64,000 bases of DNA. Source: JADJYF01 sp965278995. GTDB taxonomy: Bacteria; Pseudomonadota; Gammaproteobacteria; Ga0077536. How positions within the stretch are numbered: the stretch's first letter is position 1; each line of letters begins with the position of its first letter. Below, in pieces: positions 43,133-52,348 of this stretch. The position numbers and the translations under genes were made by a program. The DNA is taken from NCBI GenBank assembly GCA_965278995.1, contig OZ257136.1:2542001-2606000 (forward strand), written 5' to 3'. Under the pieces are notes generated by a model. It worked only from the letters and a program-made list of their open reading frames with translations. It made no database searches and was not told where the DNA came from.

Positions 43133-43831
43133 TTAGCCTTTCAGCTTGTTGTCGCCGACGACCGTCAAACTGGGTGGTGATAGCGGCGGCTCCGGCCGTG
43201 CCGGTGCAACTTGCGACTTCAGACGTTCCTTGAGGACGTCACGCTCGAGGGAGAGATCGGCCAGCATGCGTCGCAGCCGCTCGTTCTCGCGCCGGACATC
43301 CTGCGTGGCTTGATCACGTACGGCACGAGTCGCGCCGTACTCGCGGCACCAGCGCGAATAGCGTTGCTCTGGGATACCGAGACCGGTACACGCCACCGCG
43401 ATCGACTGGCCACTGATGAGGCGGTCCTCGACGAGTTCCAGCAGCGCGATGATATCGGCCGCACTCAATCGCTTGTGGGGTTCGATGCTGATCCCGGCAG
43501 TCGTCGCATCCATCGGCACCAGCTGCGAAGGGGGCCGCTCGCCGCCGGCGGTATCGGCCAGCGATTCCGTCACGCCGTCAATCTCCGCCAGCAACTGCAC
43601 GACACTGCGAACACATTCGCCGAAAGCGAAAACCTGATCGCGGGTCACGACGCCGGATTTGAACGGGACCAGCTTGTTGTCGCGAATTTCATAAGTTCCG
43701 TTACGGGAATCCAGATCACGCAGGCGCAATTCAGCACCATCAAACTCGAGGCAGGCATGGCGACGCGAAACCGTATCGTCGTACAGCGTGATATCGCCTG
43801 CGCGGCCGATGATATAGCTGAGCTTGCCCAT
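43133..43831 (-). CDS. FHA-domain protein fused to an IS3-family OrfA-like region
   Basis: The first 90 or so residues form a forkhead-associated domain (IIGRAGDITLYDDTVSRRHACL, then D-L-D-S-R-N-G-T-Y), which binds phosphothreonine. From about residue 115 the sequence is like transposase OrfA of IS3/IS407 elements: AADIIALLELVEDRLISGQS, a helix-turn-helix with QRYSRWCREYGA, and a leucine-zipper-like helix R-R-E-N-E-R-L-R-R-M-L-A-D-L-S-L-E-R-D-V-L-K-E. The whole is one continuous 232-residue frame without inverted repeats or OrfB nearby, so it looks like a domesticated DNA-binding module. A proline-rich tail ends it. Function unknown. Confidence 0.8.
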   Translation of the reverse strand: MGKLSYIIGRAGDITLYDDTVSRRHACLEFDGAELRLRDLDSRNGTYEIRDNKLVPFKSGVVTRDQVFAFGECVRSVVQLLAEIDGVTESLADTAGGERPPSQLVPMDATTAGISIEPHKRLSAADIIALLELVEDRLISGQSIAVACTGLGIPEQRYSRWCREYGATRAVRDQATQDVRRENERLRRMLADLSLERDVLKERLKSQVAPARPEPPLSPPSLTVVGDNKLKG

Positions 43832-43888
43832 ACCGGCAGTCTAGTCGCTAAGCCCGGCGAGTGCCAATCAATGGTTGACAGGCTCGAC

Positions 43889-45169
43889 TCATGGTGCGAG
43901 CAGTGCGGTCGTCAATGGCGCCAGGCCGCAGCTGGCCGGATCGACGACCTCGCGGACAGCAATTGGCGGGGTGCCGGCGTCCACCAGTTCCTGAACCGTT
44001 CGTCGCGCCAACCGGTGCTTGTCTGTGCCGGTCAGCCGCAATACGCGCGGCAACAGGCGCCGTTGCCGGTTCTGCGCCAGAACGAGCGCAAGCGCTCCGT
44101 CACTCAGCAGGACTACCGTGCCGACAGGATAGGTACCGAGAGCCTGAAAGAATCGTTCGACGAGATCACGCTGAAAGATCTCAACCGTGGCGGCATACAG
44201 CTCCTGCATGGCCTCGTGCAGCGGAATAGCCGAGGAATAGGTGCGCTCGCTGGTGAGCGCGTCGAACGTATCGGCCAATCCGGCGATTCGAGCGGCCAGC
44301 GACAACTCGCCGGCAACCAGTCCTTGCGGATAACCCGATCCGTTGAACCGCTCATGATGTGAGCCGATGAGCTCGATCGTACCCGGCGTCAGACCGCCCA
44401 GTGCGCGCGCCATCTCGACGCTGTAAGCCACATGCAGCTTCATGATGTCATTTTCCTTGCGCGTCAACCGGCGGGTCGTGCGCAGCAGCTCCTGCGGCAA
44501 TTGCGTTTTGCCGATGTCGGCGAGCAGCATGCCCATCGCGAGTTCATGTATTGGCTGGCGCTTCAATCCCAATTCACGCCCAAGGGCAATGGCAAAGATG
44601 GTGCTGTTCACGCAATGGCGATTGGAGAATGGTTCGTCGCCCGCCAGCGCACGAAGCAGAAGTGCCGGATCGGGATTGCGCAGCATCGACTCCTCGAGCG
44701 TACTGACCCCTGCTTTCACTGCGCCGAGGTCGGACTTGCCGCTCTGATGGAGCTGCGCCATGAGTTCGCGCATTGCTGCCTTGGTAGCAATGACGGCGGC
44801 GCGCGCCTGCGGCAGCTCATCGTCAAACGAGGCGACAATCGAATAGTCCGTGCCACGCGCCGGCAACGCAAAGTCGTTGGCATTTCGTGTCCGCGTGCCG
44901 GCGCCGGTGATGACACCGGTGAGATTGACTATCTCGCCGTCTTCCGACAGCAGTACACGTTCACCTTTGCCAACAGGTGGGGCCAGTCCACGCTGGATAT
45001 CGATATAAACATGCTTGCAGTACTGCGCCAGCAGACGAAGCTCGGCATTGCTGCCGATACGGAAACCCTGCATCTTGAATGGCGTTTCGAGCCACGGACG
45101 GTCGAGTTTGACCACGACCATGCCTTTGACCAGAGCCGTGACGGGCAGCTTGAGCGATTCGATATTCAT
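43889..45169 (-). CDS. HD-GYP domain protein with altered HD motif
   Basis: The 426-residue protein starts with the DUF3391-like region common before HD-GYP domains (LKLPVTALVKGMVVVKLDRPWLETPF) and then an HD-GYP domain. The GYP part is intact (SHHERFNGSGYPQGL), but the HD motif reads LLADIGKTQLP, with alanine in place of the metal-binding histidine. HD-GYP proteins hydrolyse cyclic di-GMP; this one may be inactive or act as a sensor. It lies 12 bp after the nucleoside transporter gene on the same strand. Confidence 0.85.
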   Translation of the reverse strand: MNIESLKLPVTALVKGMVVVKLDRPWLETPFKMQGFRIGSNAELRLLAQYCKHVYIDIQRGLAPPVGKGERVLLSEDGEIVNLTGVITGAGTRTRNANDFALPARGTDYSIVASFDDELPQARAAVIATKAAMRELMAQLHQSGKSDLGAVKAGVSTLEESMLRNPDPALLLRALAGDEPFSNRHCVNSTIFAIALGRELGLKRQPIHELAMGMLLADIGKTQLPQELLRTTRRLTRKENDIMKLHVAYSVEMARALGGLTPGTIELIGSHHERFNGSGYPQGLVAGELSLAARIAGLADTFDALTSERTYSSAIPLHEAMQELYAATVEIFQRDLVERFFQALGTYPVGTVVLLSDGALALVLAQNRQRRLLPRVLRLTGTDKHRLARRTVQELVDAGTPPIAVREVVDPASCGLAPLTTALLAP

Positions 45170-45181
45170 TCGACGGTGACC

Positions 45182-46486
45182 TCAGGCGACCAGACCGATG
45201 ACGGCACCGGTGGTGCAAGTCGCAGCCATACCAACGACTACCGCGCGCAATCCAAGTGCCATGATTTCCGCGCGGCGTTCCGGCACCAGCAGACTGAGTC
45301 CTCCGACCATCACGCCGAGACTGCCGAAATTGGCGAAACCGCACAAGGCGTACGTCAGAATAAGGCGCGACTCGTGGCTGAATGTCGACAGCGGCATGGC
45401 AGCCAGCTGAACGTAAGCAATGAGCTCATTCAAAACGATTTTGACACCGAGCAGGGCGCCCGCCTGAGGCGCTTCTGCCCATGGAATACCCAGCAGCCAA
45501 CTCAGCGGCGCGAGCACCCATCCGAGCATGCGTTCGAGGCTGAGCGGCAGTTCGTCGATTGATAAATGACCGAGACCGAGATTCACCAGATGAACCAGCG
45601 CGACCATGACCAACAGCATGGCGACGATATTGAAGAACAGCGCTAGTCCCTGGCTGGTGCCGCTGGCGATGGCATCGAACGTACCGAAATCTTCGCTGAC
45701 CAGATTCAGTCCTGCACCGGTCGACTGACGCGCGGGAATAAGCAACAGGCTGTAGGCAATTGCCGCCGGCAGGCTCATCAGTGAAGCAGTCAGCAGATGC
45801 CCGGCGGCGCCTGGAATGACCGGTGTCAGTATGCCGGCATAAAGCACGAACACGGTGCCGGCGATGGTTGCCATGCCAGTGCTCATCAACGCGAACAGTT
45901 CGCCGCGACTCATTTGCGCGAGATAGGGCCGCACCAGCAAAGGCCCTTCTATCATCCCGACAAAGACGCTTGCCGCGCAGCCCAGGCCAAGTGCACCACC
46001 AATCCCGAGCAGACGCTCGAGGACGAGCGAGATACCGCGCACCAGCAGTGGCAGCACCCGCCAGTACGTCAGTACGCGGGCGAGCGCGCTGATCACGATT
46101 ACGAGCGGTAATGCGCGCAAGGCCAGAATGAACATGGCCGAATCGTCATGAACCAGAAATGGCGGCGGGCCGCCGCCCAGATACCCGAAAACGAAGCGGG
46201 TGCCGGCGCTTGTAGCCTGCTCGAGCGCGCCGATGACGTGATTGACCCCTTCGAGCACGTGTGTCGCAGCAGGCCACCGCAGCGCAATGACCGCCAGCGC
46301 AAACTGCAAGGCCAGACCGATAGTCACCAGCCGCCAGCGCACTGCCTGGCGATCTTCGCTCAGCAGCCAGAAACACCCATGAAAGAACACAAGGCCAAGA
46401 ATGGCCTGGACTATCAGCACGCTCAGCACCCACCTGCGAAACGCACACCTTAGCGTGCCCGCCTGGCCACTGCCAGCCGCATGCAA
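45182..46486 (-). CDS. Concentrative nucleoside transporter (CNT/NupC family)
   Basis: The 434-residue membrane protein has the CNT layout: N-terminal helices, a gate domain near residues 95-195 with GFVFGYLGGG-type sequence (RFVFGYLGGGPPP) and I-L-A-L-R-A-L-P-L-V-I, and the conserved E-x-x-x-R-P-Y motif in GMIEGPLLVRPYLAQMSRGELFALM. The C-terminal core has VLNELIAYVQLA and LTYALCGFANFGSLGV. It imports nucleosides with Na+ or H+. The first 15 residues may not be translated, as no clear ribosome binding site is visible. Confidence 0.9.
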   Translation of the reverse strand: MHAAGSGQAGTLRCAFRRWVLSVLIVQAILGLVFFHGCFWLLSEDRQAVRWRLVTIGLALQFALAVIALRWPAATHVLEGVNHVIGALEQATSAGTRFVFGYLGGGPPPFLVHDDSAMFILALRALPLVIVISALARVLTYWRVLPLLVRGISLVLERLLGIGGALGLGCAASVFVGMIEGPLLVRPYLAQMSRGELFALMSTGMATIAGTVFVLYAGILTPVIPGAAGHLLTASLMSLPAAIAYSLLLIPARQSTGAGLNLVSEDFGTFDAIASGTSQGLALFFNIVAMLLVMVALVHLVNLGLGHLSIDELPLSLERMLGWVLAPLSWLLGIPWAEAPQAGALLGVKIVLNELIAYVQLAAMPLSTFSHESRLILTYALCGFANFGSLGVMVGGLSLLVPERRAEIMALGLRAVVVGMAATCTTGAVIGLVA

Positions 46487-46492
46487 TTCCGG

Positions 46493-47389
46493 CTAGTTTG
46501 CCAGCACGTTCTTTGCCGTCGACAGCACGGCGAGCGCAGCGGCGTTGCGGATGCGCCGTTCGACCGTGATGCCGTAATAGCTCTCACGCACAGCCGTCAT
46601 GCCGACGTTCCGTACGTGATACTGCGCTTCAATTTCGGCGCCGATGCTGCGCGGTGCCGGAAAGCAGCCCAGTCCTTCCGAGCCGAAGACTTTCAACAGC
46701 GCTGTATCCTCGAACTCGGCGATTACTATCGGCTTGATTTTCTGGGCTTCAAACCAGCGCTCAAGATCGCGCCTCACCAGCGTATTCGGGGTGGGCAGCA
46801 GCATCGGTGCACCGTCGAGATTGTGCGGGAACGCCCCTTTCAGCTGACTGGCCACTTCTGTTGATGCGAAAAAGCAAACTTCATTCGACCCCAGTGGATG
46901 CAAGAAGGTTCTGGCCGCAAACGATTCGTCCGTGCCGCGGTCGGAAATGACGATATCAATCTTGTGGCTGGCCATGCGCTGCACGAGGTCTTCGTGTTTG
47001 CCCTCATAGCAGGACAAGAAGTACTCCGGGAAGGCCTCGATGCCTTCCTTCAAAAAACGATGCACGAGCAATTTAGGCACGACGTCGGCGACGCCAACCC
47101 GCAATCGACCGCCATGGCCGAGTCGCCTGCCATCCAGGATCTCCTTCAGTTCCTGACCGGAACTGAACATCGCGTCGGCGTATTCGAAAACGACTTCCCC
47201 CATATCCGTCAACGCCAGAGAACGGCCGCGACGGGCGAATAGTTCAATGCCGATATTCTCCTCAAGCTTCGAGAGCTGTCCACTCAAGGTTTGTGGTGTC
47301 AGATGCAGGTGTTCGGCAGCGCGACTTACGCTCTGTTCGCGTGCAATCACCCAGAAATAGTGTAGATGTTTGTAATTGAGCTGTGACAT
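46493..47389 (-). CDS. nhaR: NhaR-type LysR family regulator
   Basis: The 298-residue protein starts with LNYKHLHYFWVIAREQSVSRAAEHLHLTPQTLSGQL, which is the helix-turn-helix of the NhaR branch of LysR regulators, followed by an effector domain. NhaR activates Na+/H+ antiporter genes in enteric bacteria; many relatives have other targets. The ATG at 47389 has GGAG six bases upstream and is preferred over the upstream reading. No antiporter is adjacent; the neighbour is a nucleoside transporter, so the target is uncertain. Confidence 0.87.
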   Translation of the reverse strand: MSQLNYKHLHYFWVIAREQSVSRAAEHLHLTPQTLSGQLSKLEENIGIELFARRGRSLALTDMGEVVFEYADAMFSSGQELKEILDGRRLGHGGRLRVGVADVVPKLLVHRFLKEGIEAFPEYFLSCYEGKHEDLVQRMASHKIDIVISDRGTDESFAARTFLHPLGSNEVCFFASTEVASQLKGAFPHNLDGAPMLLPTPNTLVRRDLERWFEAQKIKPIVIAEFEDTALLKVFGSEGLGCFPAPRSIGAEIEAQYHVRNVGMTAVRESYYGITVERRIRNAAALAVLSTAKNVLAN

Positions 47390-47501
47390 CAAAGACTCCA
47401 TGATAGTCGCAGAGTACGACCACTGGGGGTGTCGCAAACTGTTGCACAGGTGATATTGGGAATACGGTCAATGACCAGGCGCTGTGGAAATCGCGTGAGA
47501 T

Positions 47502-48905
47502 TCACGGCGCCAACCCCAGCGCTGCCAGATCAATAGTGGCTGCTTGGTAATCTATGAGACTGTTGAAGAATCCGAGCTTCGAATCCAGATTGCGCGCGCG
47601 CGCGTCGGCACTGCGTTCCTCGCGCAGATTGACCAGAAAAAAATCACTGGCGCCAGCTGCAAAACGCGTGTGCTCGGCGGTTTCCATGAGCGCCGCCTGA
47701 CTTACTTCCTGAGCGGTAATGGCGACGAACTGACGCGCAGCTTCGATGTTGTTCTCGATCTTGCGGATCTCGTTTGCGACCTGATCGGTCAGGAGATGGC
47801 GCTCGAGTTCCAGCTGGCGAATCTTGGCACGCGCTTGCGCGACCAGACCTTGGCCGCGGCGCCGTTCGAGTGGAATTGAAACCTGCACGTCGACTAGTGC
47901 ATCGAGGCCGCGACGCGAGCGCTCTCCGTCGCCGAGATCGTGCGCTGCTTTCAGGCCGACATCGACCCGCGGCAAAAGCGCATTCTCGGCCACTTGCAGA
48001 CGCGCCCTTTCGCGTTCGAGACTCGTATCGAGCTGGGCGAATTCCGGGCGCCGCGCGAGCACTGTCGCAACTCCGTCAGCCGTTGTCGCGTAGTTTGCGT
48101 CTATCCGCGGGAACGCGCGCGGCATCGCACCTGATGTCGGGATGACCGACATTCCATCGGCATCGCGAAAGTAAAGCGAGAGATCGATTGCCGCGGTCAC
48201 CTGGTCGCGCTCGGCATTGGTCAGCAACGCTTTCCTGAGCAGCAGATTCTGCCGGTTCTCGACCACGTAAATCGCTGCAACGTCGCCCTCGTCTACGCGA
48301 CGCTCGAGAGCTGCCATTCGCTGACCGGACAACTCGACCAGCTGTCGATAGATAGCAACGCGCTGACCGGCGGCTACCCAGCGCCAATACGCGCCGGCAG
48401 CGAGGCGCTGCGTCAGGACGCGCGCCAGTGTAAGTTCGTAATCCGCTTCGCGGACACCGAGACGCGTACTCAGCAGTTCAAAACGCCGTTCATCTATCGC
48501 GCGATCGCGCCATAACGAAAAGACCAGCCCGACGTTGAATTCACCACCGCCATTGGTGACGCGATCCTGCTGATAGACGGGGAAGTCGTCATTGCTGACG
48601 CGGTAGCCGGCAAAGACCTTGGCGTTCGACAGTCCCAGCGGCTTCACCAGGCGATTGTCCACGGCCATACCATCGTAGTAACCGTCGGCCCAGACCAAAG
48701 TACTCTGCTCGAGCGCCAGATCGAACTCACCCAACGCCGATTGCACGCGACCTTCGCGTATAAGCTTTTCCTGAACCGCGCTCTGGATGCGCGGAAAATG
48801 AACGCGCGACGAAGCCAGCACCTGCTCGAGCGTGAGCTCCTCAGCAGCATGGGCGGCACTGCCCGCGAACGCCAACGACAGGCAACCTGCATACAGGCAT
48901 TTCAT
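47502..48905 (-). CDS. TolC-family outer membrane efflux protein
   Basis: The 467-residue protein has a signal peptide (cleavage after A-H-A-A, about residue 21) and the TolC pattern of long alanine, arginine and glutamate rich coiled-coil helices in two repeats (ARRPEFAQLDTSLERERARLQVAENALLPRVDV marks the second). TolC proteins form the outer membrane channel of type I secretion or RND pumps. It overlaps the HlyD-like adaptor gene by four bases, making a three-gene export operon with the ABC protein. Confidence 0.87.
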   Translation of the reverse strand: MKCLYAGCLSLAFAGSAAHAAEELTLEQVLASSRVHFPRIQSAVQEKLIREGRVQSALGEFDLALEQSTLVWADGYYDGMAVDNRLVKPLGLSNAKVFAGYRVSNDDFPVYQQDRVTNGGGEFNVGLVFSLWRDRAIDERRFELLSTRLGVREADYELTLARVLTQRLAAGAYWRWVAAGQRVAIYRQLVELSGQRMAALERRVDEGDVAAIYVVENRQNLLLRKALLTNAERDQVTAAIDLSLYFRDADGMSVIPTSGAMPRAFPRIDANYATTADGVATVLARRPEFAQLDTSLERERARLQVAENALLPRVDVGLKAAHDLGDGERSRRGLDALVDVQVSIPLERRRGQGLVAQARAKIRQLELERHLLTDQVANEIRKIENNIEAARQFVAITAQEVSQAALMETAEHTRFAAGASDFFLVNLREERSADARARNLDSKLGFFNSLIDYQAATIDLAALGLAP

Positions 48906-49963
48906 GGTGTGCTGACCGGCTCAGCTAGCACTGGTCGCGGGGGGAACTGGTTCAGGCGCCGCCAGATCTCGTATCCGAGACGGACGCGGCTGAGCTGGAT
49001 CCAGGCGCGGGCCTGCCCACCGAGGCGAAGATAACGGGGATCCGGCCACGGTTCGCCGGCTGTTTCCTTCAGCAACACACGGAATTGCCCATTCGCAGAA
49101 ACGGCCGCATCGGTTGCGGCCACCACGCCGGCGAAAGTGCCAAGCGCCGAGTTCGGCCAACCGCTGAACTGGACGGCCGGCCAGCCTTCGAACATGATTC
49201 GAGCGCGCATGTCAGGCTGAATCAGCGGAGCGTCGAGACCGCTGACATACACTTCGACTGCGCGAGCGATCCGATCCGGAGCAAAAGTCGCGACTACCTC
49301 GCCGGCCTTGACCAGAGTCGCGCTGTTTCCGCCAAGAATACGCATGATCCGGCCATCCTGCGGAGCGCGCACCAGCTGCGAGGATTGGCGCGACAACTCG
49401 ATGTCGGTCTTATTCAGGCCCGCCCGAGCCTCCGATTCTTTAGCCAGATATTCCTTGTATCTGATTTGCGCCATCTCGACTTCTTTGCGCGAACTCAAGC
49501 CCTCGTCGAACAGTCGTTGCTGGCGGACCACATCGAGTTTGGCGGTCTCCGTAGCGGCTCTCGTAGCGTCGAGCCGATGCGCGAGCGATCGCCGTTCAGC
49601 TGTCAAGCGGGTGATGAATTCAGGATCGACGTCAGTCACTTCGAGTATGGGGTCGCCCGCTTTGACAGTATCGCCATCCTGCACATGCCAGCGATTGATG
49701 CGCCCATCGACCAATACGCTGATCGCCTGTGGACGATCAGCCGGATCGAGCGCCACTATCTGGCCGGTGCCGGCGGCGGTCTGTAACCAGGGCACGGCAT
49801 GGAATAAGGCAGCTGTGACAACCATCAAAAGTATGACGACGCCGGCAAGCGCCCTAGCTGGCGTTGGCACACGTCCCGGAAGTCTGACGAATAACCGATC
49901 AACGTGCGCTGGCGCGGCAAACTCGGCAGGCGACAGCGCCTCCTCTTTGAATCCGTCGTTCAA
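48902..49963 (-). CDS. HlyD-family periplasmic adaptor
   Basis: The 353-residue protein has a short cytoplasmic part, one membrane helix (ALAGVVILLMVVTAALFHAVPWL, about residues 38-60), a biotinyl-like half motif (VDGRINRWHVQDGDTVKAGDPI), a coiled-coil hairpin and the second lipoyl half (SRQSSQLVRAPQDGRIMRIL, G-N-S-A-T-L-V-K-A-G-E). It links the inner membrane ABC protein to TolC. The gene overlaps both neighbours by four bases. Confidence 0.9.
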   Translation of the reverse strand: MNDGFKEEALSPAEFAAPAHVDRLFVRLPGRVPTPARALAGVVILLMVVTAALFHAVPWLQTAAGTGQIVALDPADRPQAISVLVDGRINRWHVQDGDTVKAGDPILEVTDVDPEFITRLTAERRSLAHRLDATRAATETAKLDVVRQQRLFDEGLSSRKEVEMAQIRYKEYLAKESEARAGLNKTDIELSRQSSQLVRAPQDGRIMRILGGNSATLVKAGEVVATFAPDRIARAVEVYVSGLDAPLIQPDMRARIMFEGWPAVQFSGWPNSALGTFAGVVAATDAAVSANGQFRVLLKETAGEPWPDPRYLRLGGQARAWIQLSRVRLGYEIWRRLNQFPPRPVLAEPVSTP

Positions 49964-51708
49964 GGAGCGAGACCTGCTTCCGCTGCGGTCGAGGGTCGCA
50001 GGTTTAGCTGCTCTCGTGTATGCCCGGTCGCGCGCACCAGACGTTCCAGTGCTTCGACGCTGTCCAGTTCCTGCTGCTGCTGGAAATCCCAGAACATGTA
50101 CCGATCGAAATGCGGTGCGTCTCGGCTATGCGAAAAACACACCACTGTCAGCTCGTGACACGAAGCAAGATGACGCAGTATCGAGTGACGCGCTTCTGGC
50201 GACACCATATCGAATAATGGCGTCAGAACGAGGATACGCGGCTGTGCCAGCAGCGCGTGGGCTATCTTGAGTTTGATGATACCAGCCAGTGAGAGCGGAT
50301 GGCCGTAAGGCGTCAATACATGATCGAGACCCTGCACGAGGGTGCGAATCTCACCGCCGAGGCCAACGACGTCGAGCATATCGCGCATGGCAGCGCGCGA
50401 GATCTGCGGAGCAGCCATGGCCAAAAATTCTGCAATGGACCGTCCTGGGAATGTCGTATCGTCAATGACGTGAATCGCATCGCGCAGCTGGTGCACGTTG
50501 AAATCGTCGACGTCATGGCCACCCAGTAGCACCCGCCCACTATCAGGACGGCGATAGTTCGACATGAGTTCACAGAATGCCTTGATCTGCGAACTGGAAC
50601 GAGCAGCGACGAGCGTCCGCGAACCGCTGGACAGTTCGACATGCAGATGGAAATCACCGCCGTACAGTGCGCAGTGAACATGCTCGAAGCGAATGTCGGG
50701 TTGCCAATCGAACGCTGTTGCGACTATTCGCGGCGTTTCGAGAGGAATGGCGAATAGCTGGGCAAGCTTCGATAGTGCGGCATATAAATCGTAGTAGATC
50801 TCAAGATAGTAACCGAGGCGCGAAAAGCTCGCAAAAACGGCTGAAAGGATCAGCTCGGCCGCTACCAATTGCCCGACAGACAGTTGCCCGTGAATAACCA
50901 GCCAGCCACCGACGCCGAGAAGTGCAGCGCTGGTCGTTGCGTAGAGCACGAGAAATCCGGTGACCTGCGCGAAGGTATGGTGGAAATGTCGGCGATGAGC
51001 ACGAAGATAGTCTTCTCTGACCGTCTGCGTTCGTTCGATGGCATAGTCGATCGTGCGCTCAGACTTGAAAAAACTGTTCGTCCGCGTCAGCACTTCCAAC
51101 CATTCTGCGGCCGCGTATTTACCGACCGACAACGCATTGGCGCTCCGTTTCGCGCCACTATGGAACACGCGAAAGACAAGATACCCGAGCGTAATGACAC
51201 CTAAGTTGAACAGGATGAAAACGGGATGGTAAAACGAAGTCAAGACAACGCCGACCAGTCCCTGCAGGACAATCGCAAGCGCGCCGGTCAGTAACGGTGG
51301 CAGGCTTTTCTGCACCGTCATGATGTCGAAATACCGGTTAATCAATTCATCGCGATTGATTCGCTCCATGAACTCATGACGGGCGTAGATCAGTCGTAGC
51401 GAGACATCCGAGACGATGCGCGAGAAAAATCGCCGCTCGAATAATTCCATCAAATAAATCTGCACGGCAACGAACAGGCCCGACAGCAGCAGCAGAACGA
51501 ACAGGACGAGAGCCAGCACGACAACCGGTTGCAGCAACGCCGTATTGGCGACCGTGCTGATCAGAACCTGTACTGACAAGGGCACGGCCAAGGTCAAGGC
51601 GCTGACGGCGGTGCCGTAGATCAAGATCAGCCAATAGAAATTGCGCTCCGGCCGCAGCACGAGGTTGAATAATGTCGGAACGTCGGGTCCGTAAGCGACG
51701 GTAGCCAT
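49960..51708 (-). CDS. ABC transporter, fused membrane and nucleotide-binding domains, ATPase motifs degenerate
   Basis: The 582-residue protein has a six-helix exporter domain (residues about 1-320) and a C-terminal region in the position of the nucleotide-binding domain. In that region the Walker A site reads V-A-A-R-S-S-S-Q-I-K-A-F, without the glycine-lysine pair; the signature is LSLAGIIKLKIAHALLAQP in place of LSGGQ; and the Walker B site is ILVLTPLFD, without the catalytic glutamate. The fold pattern is otherwise kept (Q-loop-like HVIDDTTFPG, H-loop FSHS). It is coupled to HlyD and TolC genes, so it is a type I export system with an ATPase that may not hydrolyse ATP. Confidence 0.85.
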   Translation of the reverse strand: MATVAYGPDVPTLFNLVLRPERNFYWLILIYGTAVSALTLAVPLSVQVLISTVANTALLQPVVVLALVLFVLLLLSGLFVAVQIYLMELFERRFFSRIVSDVSLRLIYARHEFMERINRDELINRYFDIMTVQKSLPPLLTGALAIVLQGLVGVVLTSFYHPVFILFNLGVITLGYLVFRVFHSGAKRSANALSVGKYAAAEWLEVLTRTNSFFKSERTIDYAIERTQTVREDYLRAHRRHFHHTFAQVTGFLVLYATTSAALLGVGGWLVIHGQLSVGQLVAAELILSAVFASFSRLGYYLEIYYDLYAALSKLAQLFAIPLETPRIVATAFDWQPDIRFEHVHCALYGGDFHLHVELSSGSRTLVAARSSSQIKAFCELMSNYRRPDSGRVLLGGHDVDDFNVHQLRDAIHVIDDTTFPGRSIAEFLAMAAPQISRAAMRDMLDVVGLGGEIRTLVQGLDHVLTPYGHPLSLAGIIKLKIAHALLAQPRILVLTPLFDMVSPEARHSILRHLASCHELTVVCFSHSRDAPHFDRYMFWDFQQQQELDSVEALERLVRATGHTREQLNLRPSTAAEAGLAP

Positions 51709-51823
51709 GGCGTGGTCCGGGTGTCTCGGAGGACAGCTCCGAGTTCCATGAGCCTCATTAGAGCAGCTGACGGTAGTAAGGATAATTCGAAATGAATGAG
51801 TATTTAATATGGTTTATCCGATG

Positions 51824-52348
51824 TTACAGCGGCCTCTCGGGAAGGATGGTACGGGCGGTTCTGGCCGCAGCCTGCTCCACGTTGTCCGACAACGCTCGCC
51901 GGTGCTCAATCAATCTTTTGCGCAGCGCACCATCGGCGAGCGCGACTATCTGTGCAGCGAGCAGTGCCGCATTTTCGGCGTTATCGATCGCAACAGTAGC
52001 GACGGGCACGCCAGCCGGCATTTGCACGACCGAGAGCAGCGCATCGAGACCGTTTAACTTGGTTGCCGCTATCGGCACACCGATGACAGGAATGACCGTG
52101 CTGGCTGCGATCATGCCGGGAAGGTGAGCCGCGCCTCCAGCCCCGGCAATCACTACCGCGAGGCCACGCTCGATCAACCCGCTCGCGTAAGCAACCAACT
52201 TGTACGGGGTGCGGTGCGCCGAGACAATATCCAGCTCGTGTGCGACGTCGAGTTTGCAGAGACAGTCGGATGCCGCCTGCATCACCGCCAAATCGGAGCT
52301 GCTGCCCATCACTATCGACACAAGAGGCCGCAGGGTCTGTTGTCTCAT
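51824..52348 (-). CDS. purE: N5-carboxyaminoimidazole ribonucleotide mutase PurE
   Basis: PurE converts N5-CAIR to CAIR in purine synthesis. The 174-residue sequence has the class I motifs GSSSDLAVM, SAHRTPYKL, AGAGGAAHLPGM and V-P-I-A-A-T-K-L-N-G-L-D. The ATG overlaps the purK stop by four bases (ATGA), and the longer reading only covers purK. Residue S in GSSSD and H in SAHRTP are the catalytic-site residues known for the family. Confidence 0.95.
   Translation of the reverse strand: MRQQTLRPLVSIVMGSSSDLAVMQAASDCLCKLDVAHELDIVSAHRTPYKLVAYASGLIERGLAVVIAGAGGAAHLPGMIAASTVIPVIGVPIAATKLNGLDALLSVVQMPAGVPVATVAIDNAENAALLAAQIVALADGALRKRLIEHRRALSDNVEQAAARTARTILPERPL

Noticed and set aside
43133..43831. 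Intact IS3-family element
   Set aside because: Only an OrfA-like region exists, in frame behind an FHA domain; no OrfB, no terminal inverted repeats and no target duplication visible.
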